In this document: positions 20,837 to 31,899 of the stretch, piece by piece | How the letters are laid out: every line of letters begins with the position of its first letter | Numbering within the stretch: position 1 is the stretch's first letter | Assembly: GCA_963281255.1 (NCBI GenBank) | Contig: OY725505.1 | Coordinates: 930,001-994,000 of the forward strand | Source of the DNA: Aphrocallistes beatrix | Taxonomy: Eukaryota; Porifera; Hexactinellida; Sceptrulophora; Aphrocallistidae | DNA: 64,000 nt | Direction: 5' to 3' | Translations under genes and position numbers: made by a program | Notes under the pieces: generated by a model | What the model was told of the DNA's origin: nothing | Database searches by the model: none | What the model saw: the letters and a program-made list of their open reading frames with translations, nothing else

Positions 20837-23800
20837 TGGTTTATAGTCACGCAAAGGTTGGCCGGTTAATTTGGTAGGGTGCTTACTTGGAGATCGGGAT
20901 AAAACTCCAAGGATTGCACACTTTTCTCGCTGCCACTCTTCTGATATTGGATATATTCTTGAATTTTTCTTAATTTCAGGCACCACAGTAGAACACTGTT
21001 CAGGAAAGCTTCCCCATAGTGTTGTGTTAAGATATTCCATACCCTAAGAGATACTGGAATCAGAACTTTATAAGAATGAATTACTAAAGATTCATTACAT
21101 ATGCGGCGTAATAGTAATTATAGAATATGTCTGTAAGAACAATTGTGTATTTACTTACTTTATGATCATTATAATAATGTACAGTAGACGCCACTTAAAT
21201 AATTTGATCATTTTTTAACTACTCGGACCGAAGTGATCCAATTAATATGCAGAGGCGACTGAAGTATATATGATAAGCTATACTTACAACTCCATACAGC
21301 ACTTTTTCTGTATATTTAGCTGCAATAGTATCTCCAAAATCAGGATAGAGGCTAATCGTCCATCCCAACAAAAATTCTTTTATCTCTCTTTCCTATAATC
21401 AAATTTTATTTAATTATTATTTAATTCTATTATTTTATTATTTAATTCTAAAATTCGAGTTTGTCATAATAGAGCTGTAGCAAGTGCTATTACCATAGAT
21501 ATTGCTGTTGCTTCTTTAATAAGGAAACTGAACATTAAAGAATTTGGGGCGTGGAAAAAATGTTTCGGGAAACAGGAATGCAGTTTTTCATGTAATGGGG
21601 TCATGAATGACTTTGCGTTCACATTCCGTTGAAGAATTACCTAGAGAAATTATATGTGACAGGTGACATCTGACTAATTTGAATTTCAAAGTAAGTCTCA
21701 CTTTGAAAATTAAATTCCATAATAACATACTAGTACAATGAAGTTTGTTTTTTGGTGCTATAAACAGTGATGATAATCAAAAATTGACTTTGATCCGACT
21801 TGAGTATGGAATTCCTTGCTTTTTGAGTGTGAATGACTAAAATGTTTCATTCAAAACAATACAACGGAATAATAATGAATAAGAATGATGGTTGAAAATG
21901 GATATTTTATTGTGTTAATTCGATATTACGTGCTTTGACAATTTAAAAGTGAGATTGGAATATTAAACTCTCTCAGAATTATTACATATTATCCAAGTAT
22001 GTACCTTGAATTTATGAAGATGTTGCAAAATGGTATGTCGCGAAAATCCAAATACTTCTCGAGGGTCATGCTTCTAAGATGGGATAGAGAGAGTGTGTTT
22101 ATAATTTATGTATAGTTAATACTATTTTACTAAGATAGACATGGACTCACAGATTTCTTCGCGGTTGCTTCGCTATCTTTTTGAATCTTTCGTTTTCCAG
22201 AGACACTTTTTCGTTGAATGTAGGGACGAACGGTATGGATTGGTATCTTCTTCTCTCCTTTGCAGCCGATTCTTTCTTTGGAGATGACAACATGGCTCTC
22301 TGTCACGCGCTTGACTGTATGAGGTCCAATATATTTTCCTTGTTGTTTAGTATTAGGAAGATGCTTGATTTTGGGCATGTTCGTAAACAGAATTTTATCG
22401 TCTTTGTTAATTGGTGTACTAGAGAGTAGAAACATTAATATATTAAAGTAGATTTACACCATTTTGTAAAGCTTATTTGACAAACATGAATATTAGAATC
22501 GCAAATTTACCTACCTCTGTGCGCAAACCTTGCGTCAAATTGTCTTTTTTGTTCGAGTTGTTCTGATTGAATATATCCAATTGCATTACTCCATAGAGAT
22601 TCGCGGGAAGCTTGGAGCATATTGTAAGCTTCATTCGGGAGATCTGATGGTGGGGCGAAATGGTCTAATGCAGTATCTCTCGTGTGGTCTACATCCTCAT
22701 CTCCAAGTATTATATCGTCATCATTACCAGGTTGACATTCTTGCGAACTGTTCATATATGAGAGTAAATCCTGGTATCTTGATTCTCTTCCCCACATCAG
22801 TTTAAATGGGGTTTGATTATGAGATTTCTTCATGGAAGAATTCATGGCTAGCACAGCAGGCTGAAGCAGATCGCTCCAATGCTTACCAGTCTGTCGGACC
22901 ATCTTATTCAGCTTCCTGGAGAGTTTTTAAAACAATCAAACTATCTTTGTTTAAGCTTGTTCTTAGCAGGTATTTAAAATACAACAAAGACGATCAATAT
23001 AACGTGCATTCTAACACTCACATTTTAAGAATCTTGTTATGAGCCTCGACTAACCCATTCGCCATAGGATGGTATGCTCTCGTACTACGGTTTTCAATTT
23101 TTAAGATCTTGTTGAAATCTTGATATACCTATCAGTTTTAATAATTAATAGATACTATTTTAGGATTTCATATTTAAAACCTAGACCTGAAGCGAATATG
23201 TTATACCTTGCTTGTGAACTCCCCTCCTTTGTCATGCTGTATTATATCCGGTAAACCAACTTCGAGGTAAATGCTTTCTAACGAGCGTATTACCTCCTCT
23301 GAAGTCTTAGATCTCAATGGTCGAGCCAAAACATATTTGGTCAGGTAACACACAGTTACTAATATGTGTTTGTAACCATCTGTGCTGACGGGCATGTCAC
23401 AAATTAGATCCATTCCAACGTGTTTCCACGGCCGATCTGGAGGAGGAATAGGTTGGAGTATTTTGTGTTGATTTGGTGGAAGTGATGCAGTATGTTGACA
23501 TGTGTCACATGATTTTACCTGTTTGAGTATTATAATAGGGATTCTAACCAACAATGTAGGTTGCCAAAAAACATGTTTCACTAAGTATCAACTACATCTA
23601 AGTTGTTATTTAATAAATTCTCAGAATGCTATAAACGTATAAAACAATAAAATATCGGATAAAATAAACTCACATATTCGCTAATTTCATTATACATCCC
23701 ACGCCAAAAATATCGCTCTTGAATATCTCTAACAGTGGCATTAATCCCTGGATGCGCGACATCATCATGGAATTTCGTGAAAATAGATGCTAAATCGTCA

Positions 23801-24185
23801 GGCTGAGGAACTTGAAGAACTTTCTCTTCACCATAGAATACAACTTTCTACATTAAAAATACAATATTGTCTGTTAAAATACGTATATTAATTGATACTT
23901 CTGATCCATTGATTCTTAGTTGTATACATTCCTTTTGAATGGCCTACACTATCAACCTGTCGATCGACATATTATTCCTAATATTTCCGACCGAGTGATA
24001 TTTTAATAACATTCTTCTTGCAATATTACCTTGCACAGCTTGTCGTTATCTCCGAGGAAAAAGGTTTCCGCCTTCATCTTGAAATTTCTCTTCGCTTTCG
24101 AAGGTACTTTAGCTGACTTGATGCATTCAGGATATGTAGAATTCTTCAGATATTCAATGATATGATCATACTCTTTACAATCCAT
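20837..24185 (-). CDS. Ginger transposase gene, exons 1-9 and 5' part of exon 10
   Basis: Exons, each bounded by GT and AG and in phase: 24030-24185, 23674-23847, 23207-23518, 23022-23128, 22511-22915, 22151-22418, 22005-22073, 21494-21640, 21288-21392, then exon 10 from 21043 to the insertion point at 20837. Exon 2 holds the integrase zinc His pair (HDDVAHPGIN) and exon 3 the Cys pair (SCDTC). The catalytic acids are all present: MDLICD and QHDKGGEF in exon 3, GLVEAHN in exon 4. Exon 6 has a GPY/F-like segment (KYIGPHTVKRVTESHVV). Exons 7-10 encode about 170 residues I do not recognise, conserved in the copy at 60-61 kb. The product should bind the TIRs and catalyse cut-and-paste insertion. 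The remainder, with the OTU domain, lies at 13527-14008. Confidence 0.85.
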
Positions 24186-24492
24186 TTTTTACTCGAACAG
24201 CAAATACAACAACACAAGAATATTATGTCCGCGTATGTGGAAAATATAATTACTTTCTCTGAAAAAAAGTAGGTTGCAACAACATCCATTTATAGTATAC
24301 TACGTATTAGGTTCCCATGCTACAAGCGCAACCGCCTACTTAGTTTCTAACGCCTTTATTGTGACAGAAATCTAGTATGATTACGACGTATACATTCATA
24401 TCTCGTATAGAAATGACTAAGAAATCTACGATGGTTAAGAAATCTATCATCCATGGTTCGCTTATACTAATGACTAAGAAATCTATGCAACA

Positions 24493-25237
24493 GGCCTACC
24501 ATCTAATGTACCAGGGATGCGGTAGAGGACGGGAAATTAAAATTCTAAGATTGTGTATATTAACCAATTAAGCCATTAAATAACTAAGCCATCGTCTGTT
24601 TTCCATTATTCCCTATTCTAATAAGAGTAATATTTTATTTTGAACATATTTAATGAATGACTAAGAACAACATGTATCATATTACATAATAGAAAGGTTA
24701 AATGGCAATAAAAAAGGTCTTCACAATACTTTTGCCCAAAAGTGTTTAGGAGCGTGAAAATTTAGACATTTTCCCAATTCTTCCTATGCTATAATGTAAT
24801 TTATCGATTTAAGCGTATGAAAATTTAGGGGTTTGAGATTAGGAGCGTATCTCTGGAAGGCTGTATAATGCCCTGCTTGACACCATATTTATATATGCTA
24901 GTAATACATTCTTAAGCTCTTTTGTGCTTTGTTAATGATTTATGGCAGCTCATGTATTAGTTCAACCATCTTCTAACGCATCCTTGGTCAAGTTACTCTG
25001 AGGCCTTATATTTAGTAGGCTATAAAATAATATTGTAATATGAAAATTTTAGAAGTAATATTCATGAATCTCTATCGAAAAGCAATGAAATTAGTCTTAA
25101 TATTTAGAAAATAAAGCAGATCGGCTAACCGATTCAAAATTTTCTTAACCGTTAACCGTGATTGACGGCGGTTAGCCGGTTAACCGGTTAACCGAATCCA
25201 GCCTTGGTTTAACCGGTAGGCCTTTTAAGCGGAGTCG
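24493..25237. other. Right part of the cut MITE and neighbouring repeats
   Basis: No gene. It holds the right-hand part of the CATAGCCTACT-family MITE (to about 25023), then GGTTAACCGG-rich inverted motifs (25130-25200) similar to those near 13030-13100. It ends in a pogo-like MITE terminus, AAGCGGAGTCGACTG, before TA. Confidence 0.5.
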
Positions 25238-26344
25238 ACTGTAGAGAAATAGATATGCTCACAATTCAGTTTTATCTTCTGTTTCATCATTTGATGCAAT
25301 CCCTTCGTTGGGGGCAGCGGAATAAGACCAACGTTTAGGTAGGAATATGACCAACTAGCCTGATGCTAGGAATTAGACCAACGTTTTTTAAAAGTTAGGA
25401 ACAATACCAACGCAGAGGTAGGAATTAGACCAACATTTTTAGAGTTAGGAACAAGACCAACGCAGTGGTAGGAAATAGACGGGGCAGCGGAATAAGACCA
25501 ACATTTAGGTAGGAATATGACCAACTAGCCTGATGCTAGGAATTAGACCAACGTTCAGTTCCCTGTGGGGGGTATAGTGACACTTTCAGAAAAGAATGTG
25601 GCCAAATGAGAGCGAAAGCAGGCATTTTATGTCGGAAACATTATAAGAGCAAAGTGAAAATAAGCCTTTTGAGTTAGGAGCAAGGAGCAAATTTTGTTTG
25701 GTTGCAATGTTTTCAATTCTAAATCAACATGTTGTTTAATAACTGTTAAAAATTGGTCTAATTCCTACCTCTGCATTGGTCTTGTTCCTAACTTTAAAAA
25801 CGTTGGTCTAATTCCTACCTCTGCATTGGTTTTGTTCCTAGCTTTAAGAAAAGCGTTGGTCTAATTCCTACCTCTGCGTTGGTCTTGTTCCTAACTTTAA
25901 AAAAAGTTGGTCTAATTCCTACCTCTGCGTTGGTCTTATTCCTACCTCAAACGTTGGTCTAATTCCTACCTCTGCGTTGATCTAATTCCGGCGTCCCCTT
26001 CGTTGATGTTGTCACAATTGTCGTCTTTGCATCTTCTGCTACTTTTTGCAGCTAAGTCTTGTTTCCTGCAGCTACATCAGGGAGTACTACAGCCAGTAGG
26101 ACAGTTGCAATGAATCTTTTTCAGAAGCGATTCGGGTGCAAGGTTAGTGTCCACCATGATTGAGATTAGGTTTTAATCTCGGCAGTTTCCTCCCCATTCA
26201 GTGATATAGAGGTTACTGAATGGGGAGGAAACTACCGAGATTAAAACAAGATGACAACTGTGACAACATCAACGAAGGGATTGCATCAAATGATAAAACA
26301 AGATAAAACTGAATTGTGAGCGTATCTATTTCTCTACAGTCGAC
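25238..26344. repeat. Palindromic element related to the 37-39 kb inverted repeat
   Basis: After removal of the foldback insert, left (25238-25310 plus 26006-26205) and right (26212-26344) flanks are reverse complements around about 26208. The sequence is a decayed relative of the cysteine-rich coding segment at 38.7-38.9 kb (shared motifs GACAACTGTGACAAC and GAATGGGGAGG). Confidence 0.65.
25311..25997. mobile_element. Second foldback hAT-type element
   Basis: Flanked by the 8-bp duplication CTTCGTTG (25303-25310 and 25998-26005). Ends are GGGGCAGCGGAAT and the complement of CCGGCGTCCC. The arms consist of tandem units with ATTAGACCAACG on the left and the inverse CGTTGGTCTAAT on the right, in about 26- and 52-bp periods. 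The core (about 25565-25685) is clearly related to the core of the element at 468-1130, although the arms are different. Confidence 0.8.
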
Positions 26345-26437
26345 TCCGCTTAAAGGTTGAACGAGCCGACCGCTTAATTTTCACATTCCAGGCCGTTGCT
26401 ATGGAGGACCAGAAAACTTTGCTCAAAATATGGTCAA

Positions 26438-26975
26438 CAAACGCATTCCGCTTGCTTGCGCTGCGCGACTTGCGGACACAAAGTCTCCGCCAGAGGCTTC
26501 CATTGGGCGTATATGCTCACATTGATGAATTATAAGGTAGATAACATTTCTAAATACTTGTACGTCTATCTTACTGCTATAATAGATATCACTCGAAAAA
26601 TCACAAAATTTTTCAATTTTTCAATTTTTTTGCGTAATCATGACAATTAACGGAGTGACGAGTCATCATTTATTGATGAGAGTTGTATCATATGTGAGAT
26701 ATATTAATATACACATTCTATTAAAATTTCAGCCTTCTATCACCTAAAATGGCTGAGTTATAATAGAAAAACTGAAATTTCTAATAATAAAAAAGGTGAA
26801 AATGACATCATAAATCCATACTAATGTGATGACATTTTCGTCTGAGGTCAGAGTGGAGCCATAGCCAAAAGACTCCTACATGGCAAAAGAAAATCTGCAT
26901 TCTGTCCCTGACAGTTTCTTCAATCAGTTCGTTACAGATATATACTTTTACAAATTGCCGGAAATTTGATGCTGA
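26438..26975 (+). repeat. R1 dispersed repeat with GC-rich hairpin head
   Basis: It starts with a GC-rich head (CGCTTGCTTGCGCTGCGCG, then a GGACACAAAGTCTCCGCC hairpin). An AT-rich body follows with a TAAATACNTGTACGTC-like motif, GGCTGAGTTATA and GCCATAGCCAAAAGACTC landmarks. Other copies are at 36170-36735, 46335-46710, 49465-49822, 55538-55975, 56575-56902 and 56994-57215. Confidence 0.75.
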
Positions 26976-27200
26976 AGACAAATATGACAAAACATAAAAT
27001 GATCTGCCATCATTTGAATGGTCGAAGACCTGTCTTACCGGCGATTTTTCTAGTCTCGAATCAAAAATGGGATCGTGCCAACTCAATTTCTAATAGTCCG
27101 ATTTCGGTGGACTTTTAGCATGTTATTTTTAGGACATGATGCTACGAAAAATGCAATGAAATAATTTCTTGAATTTTTGGATCATACATTATATTGACCT
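26976..27200. repeat. Fragment of the 37-39 kb inverted-repeat element
   Basis: It matches the outer end of the right arm at 39300-39530 (shared GGCGATTTTT, GATTTCGGT and GACATGATGCTAC-type blocks) in the same orientation. Confidence 0.6.
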
Positions 27201-27479
27201 GACTTAAAACTGGATTTCTAATTATATAATATTTGTATAATTTATATACAGTATATCTGTAACGAATTTTAAGCACGCTTTAAAGGATTATAAATGTATT
27301 ACTTTCGCATGGAAATTTTGATTTTTTTGATGAAATGCATTCCAACGTTTCTATGGAAATGCATTTTATCAATTAAGGCCATATCTTACAATGATGACTA
27401 AACAAAACTGATCTTATTATATGGCAATAGGCTACTATCTATTAAGTTATCGTACAAATTTAACTTCTAAATTAAAAGG

Positions 27480-29398
27480 CTTTGAGTTACGCAACAATTT
27501 ATGTTATCGATTATTTTTTTGAAGTCTTCTCGTGGTATAGCTTTCATATACTGTAAAATCGTCGATTCGAGGTGAGCCCGACTTTCGAATTCCCTCCCTG
27601 ACAGGTGTTACTTCAGCTTAGGGAAGATCCAAAAGTCGCATGGAGCGAGGTCTGGTGAGTAGGGAGGATGATCTAGCTCTACAACTCTCATAATTTCCAA
27701 CTTTTCGCTTACCAGCTTGGTCTTGTGGGGAGAATTTCTCAACCCCTCAGATAGGCACTCATTCAAGTAAAATGATCCAGTAATAGTGGTATTCTTGGGG
27801 ACACAAATCTGGCACACTGGACGATAAGAATCAAAAATATACAGTACCATAGCCTACTGTATACAAGGCCTCAAAGTAACTTGCGGATTTAGGACTAGGG
27901 ATGCGGTAGAAGATGGTTGAAATAATACATGGGCTGCCTTAAATTATTAACAAAGCACAATAGAGCTTATGAATGTATTACCAGCATATATAAATATGGT
28001 GTCAAAGTACCCATATCCGTTGTTAAAATTTAGATTAGTCACCATATGGTTGCGCAAAAGGTTATATTTGTGACCAATTACATGATTTTCAGAGGTTGTT
28101 TGTGTAGTGTTTTTATTATAATTTTTTCAAATAGAACTGAGATGTGAATGGGTTGATACGAAAGATTTGGAATTTTTTCATGGAATGTTGCTACATTCCA
28201 GTGTTGCTATGAAAACGTGTTTTGGTCAGTTGGAGTCATTTCTTGAAAACCGCAAGAGCTAGACATTCAAATGCAAGTCCATTTGATAGCGAATCGACTA
28301 TTTCCTATTTAGTGATATTATAATTTATTTGTCTAAATTCAATGGTTTACGAGTTATTAGACAATTAATCATATTGGTCACATTTGGTGATTTGTCGAAT
28401 ATCTCGTAGACCATTGAATTTGGACGTCGAAATTATATTATCGCTTAATAGGAAGTAGTATATTCGCTATCAAATGGAATTACATTTGAATGTCTAGCTA
28501 TCGCGGATTTCAAGATATAACCCCAACTGACCAAAACACGTTTCCGTAGCAACACTGGAATGTAGCAACATTCCATGGAATAATTCCATATTTTTCGTAT
28601 TAACCCATTCACATCTCAGTTCTATGCGGAAAATTTTAGAATAAAAACACTTAAAATTGCCCTTAAACGACCTCTGAAAATCACCAAATTTGACACAAAT
28701 ATAATCTATTGAGCAACCATATGGTGACTAATCTCATGTATTAGTTCAACCATCTTCTACTGCATCCCTAGTCCCAAATCCGCACGTTACTGTGGGGCCT
28801 TATTTACAGTAGGCTATGACAGTACATAACCTTGGGGTTCCGGAAGTCATGTCGGGGATCATTTGTGGGTCCTGGCCTTTAGCTATCCATACTTTGTTAG
28901 CTTCCTTTGACGAAGGCTCACTATAACGTACTCAAGTCTCATCACCAGTCACGATCTCGAATAGTGTCCAGGAGTCGATTTTTTGAAGTCAGAAACACCT
29001 TTTGAGCACATTGAACCCTCTTAGTTTTCTGGGCCTGTGTTAGTGCATGCGGGACCCACCGAGCGCAGACTTTCCTAAATTGCAAATTGTCATGCACAAT
29101 GGCATGAGCTGTTCCCGTTGAGACCCCAACCGCGTTAGCTATCTCCATCAATGAAATATGAGAGTCTTCCTCAAGTAATGCGGAAACCTCGAGTGCACAT
29201 TTGTCACTGGCGCCGGAAATCGGCCTCCCTACTCTGGACCTATCTTATATCGACTCTCTTCCCTCACGAATACGTCGGGTCCAGTCTACTATCGTGGAAT
29301 ATGGAAGAACTCTATCATTATAAACATCCATCAAATTCTTGTGGAGAAACTTGTGTACGAATCTTTACATGTTTAGAATCTGCACTCTCGGAAGCCAT
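27480..29398 (-). pseudogene. Mariner (SETMAR-like) transposase pseudogene split by a MITE
   Basis: The minus strand carries mariner blocks in order. They are an N-terminal start MASESADSKHVKI at 29398, helix-turn-helix-like IANAVGVSTGTAHAIVHDNL and RKVCARWVPHALT (28942-29151), and GDET with the first Asp. After the inserted MITE come ITGSFYLNECL, DHPPYSPDLAPCDF with the third Asp, and PREDFKK. GDET is followed by a stop where Trp is expected, the second Asp site is lost, and several frameshifts occur. The copy is dead. It is related to the Tc1-mariner class but distinct from the fragment at 2.2 kb. Confidence 0.8.
27848..28818. mobile_element. 971-bp palindromic MITE with 7-bp duplication
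   Basis: The ends CATAGCCTACTGTA and TACAGTAGGCTATG are exact complements, and ACAGTAC flanks both (27841-27847 and 28819-28825). Arms of about 350-450 bp are imperfect reverse complements around about 28370. It interrupts the mariner pseudogene between its first and third catalytic sites. The same family gives the 204-bp element at 12440. Confidence 0.85.
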
Positions 29399-30597
29399 AA
29401 TAAATGCCAGTATATAAAAATGCCAAAATAATAGCCACAGTATAAAAACCAAAGATCAGAGTTGAAAAAGTAAAGTATCTTTTGAAAAAGCATCGGAAAG
29501 TTCATTAGATATACTAACCTAATTCTGAATCGATGAAACAACCAGGATATATCGCAATAATGACTACTTATTTAATTAGTAAAAATGGAATAGTATAAAA
29601 CAAGCGGGCGGTAATGGTTTGCGAATACTCACCCAACATTGTCATGGTAATGATAGACATTTTTCTGAGGTGACAACAACTCAAGGGATATTGTCCAAGC
29701 TGAATTGTTCTTTCTTTGAATCTATCTAATTATCCTTATCTATTCAAAAATAAGAGAATTAACACTTTGGTTGCTCACTGAATGCCGCCATCTAGAATTC
29801 AGTTTTGTGCCAACCACTAGATCGTTAAAACCATCTACCTTGCTTGATATGAATAGCTCTGGATTGCTTATTCAAACATTTTAATACTTTTACTATCGCA
29901 TGAATTATATTACAATGATGTCATTCCGTGGTGAGTTTAAATTTTTTGAATCTACATTATTCTAATTTCAATTATTATATTTTCTACTTCAATTTATATT
30001 TGTATCAATTGTGCGAGTTATGCTTTGTAGGATATTTGTTTAAAATTTTAGACTAACATACGTGTAAGAAAATCTTTTTGGACCGTATATCCTCAAACTA
30101 GTAGCCAGGGCGATTATTAATTTTAGCCCCGTTTTCCCGAAGATCTCTTTTGTGGGCATTATTCGAGGCCCGGCTACTATTCGAGTATATACGATACTTA
30201 AAGCAGAGATATACATAGCGTATTTATAAAGGCAAACGTATCTATCAGCAGAGGTACTAGCTATTGAACTTATAATTGAATTTATTTACTGCCCTTGCTG
30301 TCCAATTTATGATTACTTCAGTTCATTTATATCCTCTCCAAAATTTCATTGATCTTTTTGAGACATCTAAGGCGCTTAGTTGTGAGAATGAATTTCAGTA
30401 AGTTGCCATATTCTGTGCCATATCGTACCTCTTAATTTCCTCGAATCAAGTCTGCGAGATTTTTAGATTATTACGTACTTCATTCTTTAGTCAAAATTTG
30501 AAGATATCTGATTAGTTCATTTTTTAAATTGTATATCCATGGTTTACTAACAGAACTTACTTCAGTCAATGGTCATTCCATCCATAATGAGCTTATA
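29399..30597. other. AT-rich intergenic stretch
   Basis: No gene seen. A small inverted element with ACCGTATATCC and GTATATACG ends lies at about 30080-30192; the rest shows no structure I can define. Confidence 0.5.
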
Positions 30598-30649
30598 TAC
30601 GCTGCCTGAACAAAAGTATTCGTACACCCCATAATTCCCTATACAAATA

Positions 30650-31463
30650 CAGTACACCCTCGATAGTCCGAACCTCGCCAATCCGAACCCTCGCTAATCC
30701 GAACACCCAAAATATAATTTTATTTGCCTCTATGCTTTGAATAAACGTATATAAACTTAAATATATCAATAAGATTGAGAAACCTCGTTAAATAAGCAAT
30801 CATAGCGAAATAATATCTTTATATTCCAACAGAACAAATTTATTATAATTAATGTCCTATTCAGGGTTGGGTTCAATTATATTTTTATATCCAATTACAA
30901 TTACAATTACAACTAATTCGAAATTACAATTATAATTATAATTACAATTACAAGCAACTTTAATTTCTAATTATAATTACAATTATAATTATAATTGAGA
31001 AGATATTCACAATTACAATTACAATTACAATTACAAAAATGATGCGTGTATATCTTCGGTGAACATATTTATAGTGCACAGGGACCATGAAAAATGGAGA
31101 ATTCATATGCTTACACGTAAAGTTGTCAACTTACACTTAGCAATTCCCGAGAAACACCAATCACAACGATATCCAAACAATAATGTAAAGAATTAACACA
31201 TGTATAGGAATTGTAAGCGTGGCTACAATTCCTATACATGTGTAATTACAATTACAATTATGTCAATTTTTTCGAGTTACAATTGCAATTACAATTATGT
31301 ACAAAACGTAATTAATTGTAATTAATTAATTGCAATTATAATTGAACCCAACCCTGGTCCTATTGAATTAGTGTTATTTCACTAATCGGAACAAATTCAC
31401 TAATCCGAACGATTTTTTCGAACACATTGGAACAGAGCTGTACGGATTAACGAGGGTGTACTG
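30650..31463. mobile_element. Pogo-like MITE, middle layer
   Basis: Ends CAGTACACCCTCGATAGTCC and the complement of CGGATTAACGAGGGTGTACTG, with TA on both sides (30648-30649 and 31464-31465). TAATCCGAAC motifs repeat near both ends. Confidence 0.85.
30862..31356. mobile_element. hAT-type MITE, inner layer
   Basis: Ends CAGGGTTGGGTTCAATTATA and its complement, flanked by a perfect 8-bp duplication GTCCTATT (30854-30861 and 31357-31364). The body is mostly ATTACA/TTATAA simple sequence and contains a perfect 20-bp hairpin (31196-31215 with 31224-31243, 8-base loop). Confidence 0.9.
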
Positions 31464-31899
31464 TACTATTTATACTGATTTATTTAGCGTTTCAAGAATA
31501 TTTAATTTGTGAGAGATGCACTTAATTTTACTCCAAATTCGAATTCTCCACATTCAAATTACCCGCTTTATAAGTTTTCAACTTAATTACTCTACTTCAA
31601 GGTTAAGATTCTCAGCTTTTGCTTTCCTATGGCACATGTCGCGAGCGATCACCATTGTATATGATGGCGTTGGTGGTATGAAGTGAAAGTTTTTATCCTT
31701 GTGAGAGTGTAAACAAGTTGAAAGATTAAAAAGTGAGAAATTCGAATTTGAAGTAAAATTAAGTGTATCTCTTACCAATTAAATACCTTGACTCGCTAAA
31801 TAAATCAGAGTATTATAACTATTTGTATGAGGAATTATGGGGTGTACGAATACTTTTGTTTCAGGCAGTGTATATATAGCATCATTTTCTGCTCTACAC

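Larger units (their letters stand above)
13314..24492 (-). mobile_element. Ginger-type DNA transposon with integrase and OTU protease
   Basis: Perfect 57-bp terminal inverted repeats begin TGTTGCATAGATTTC (13314-13370 and 24436-24492), flanked by the 4-bp duplication GGCC (13310-13313 and 24493-24496). TGT-type ends, a 4-bp duplication and a Gypsy-type integrase define Ginger1-like cut-and-paste elements. A single ten-exon gene on the minus strand fills the element. It has been split by a separate 6.8-kb insertion at 14009-20836. Without that insert the element is about 4.3 kb. The second copy at 57.8-61.9 kb is decayed. Confidence 0.88.
30600..31870. mobile_element. Mariner-type MITE, outer layer of a three-level nest
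   Basis: Ends CGCTGCCTGAACAAAAGTAT and CACTGCCTGAAACAAAAG (inverted) lie next to TA (30598-30599 and 31871-31872). The interior right of the nested insert holds a further inverted pair (about 31510-31545 and 31735-31772). Two other elements are nested inside. Confidence 0.75.
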
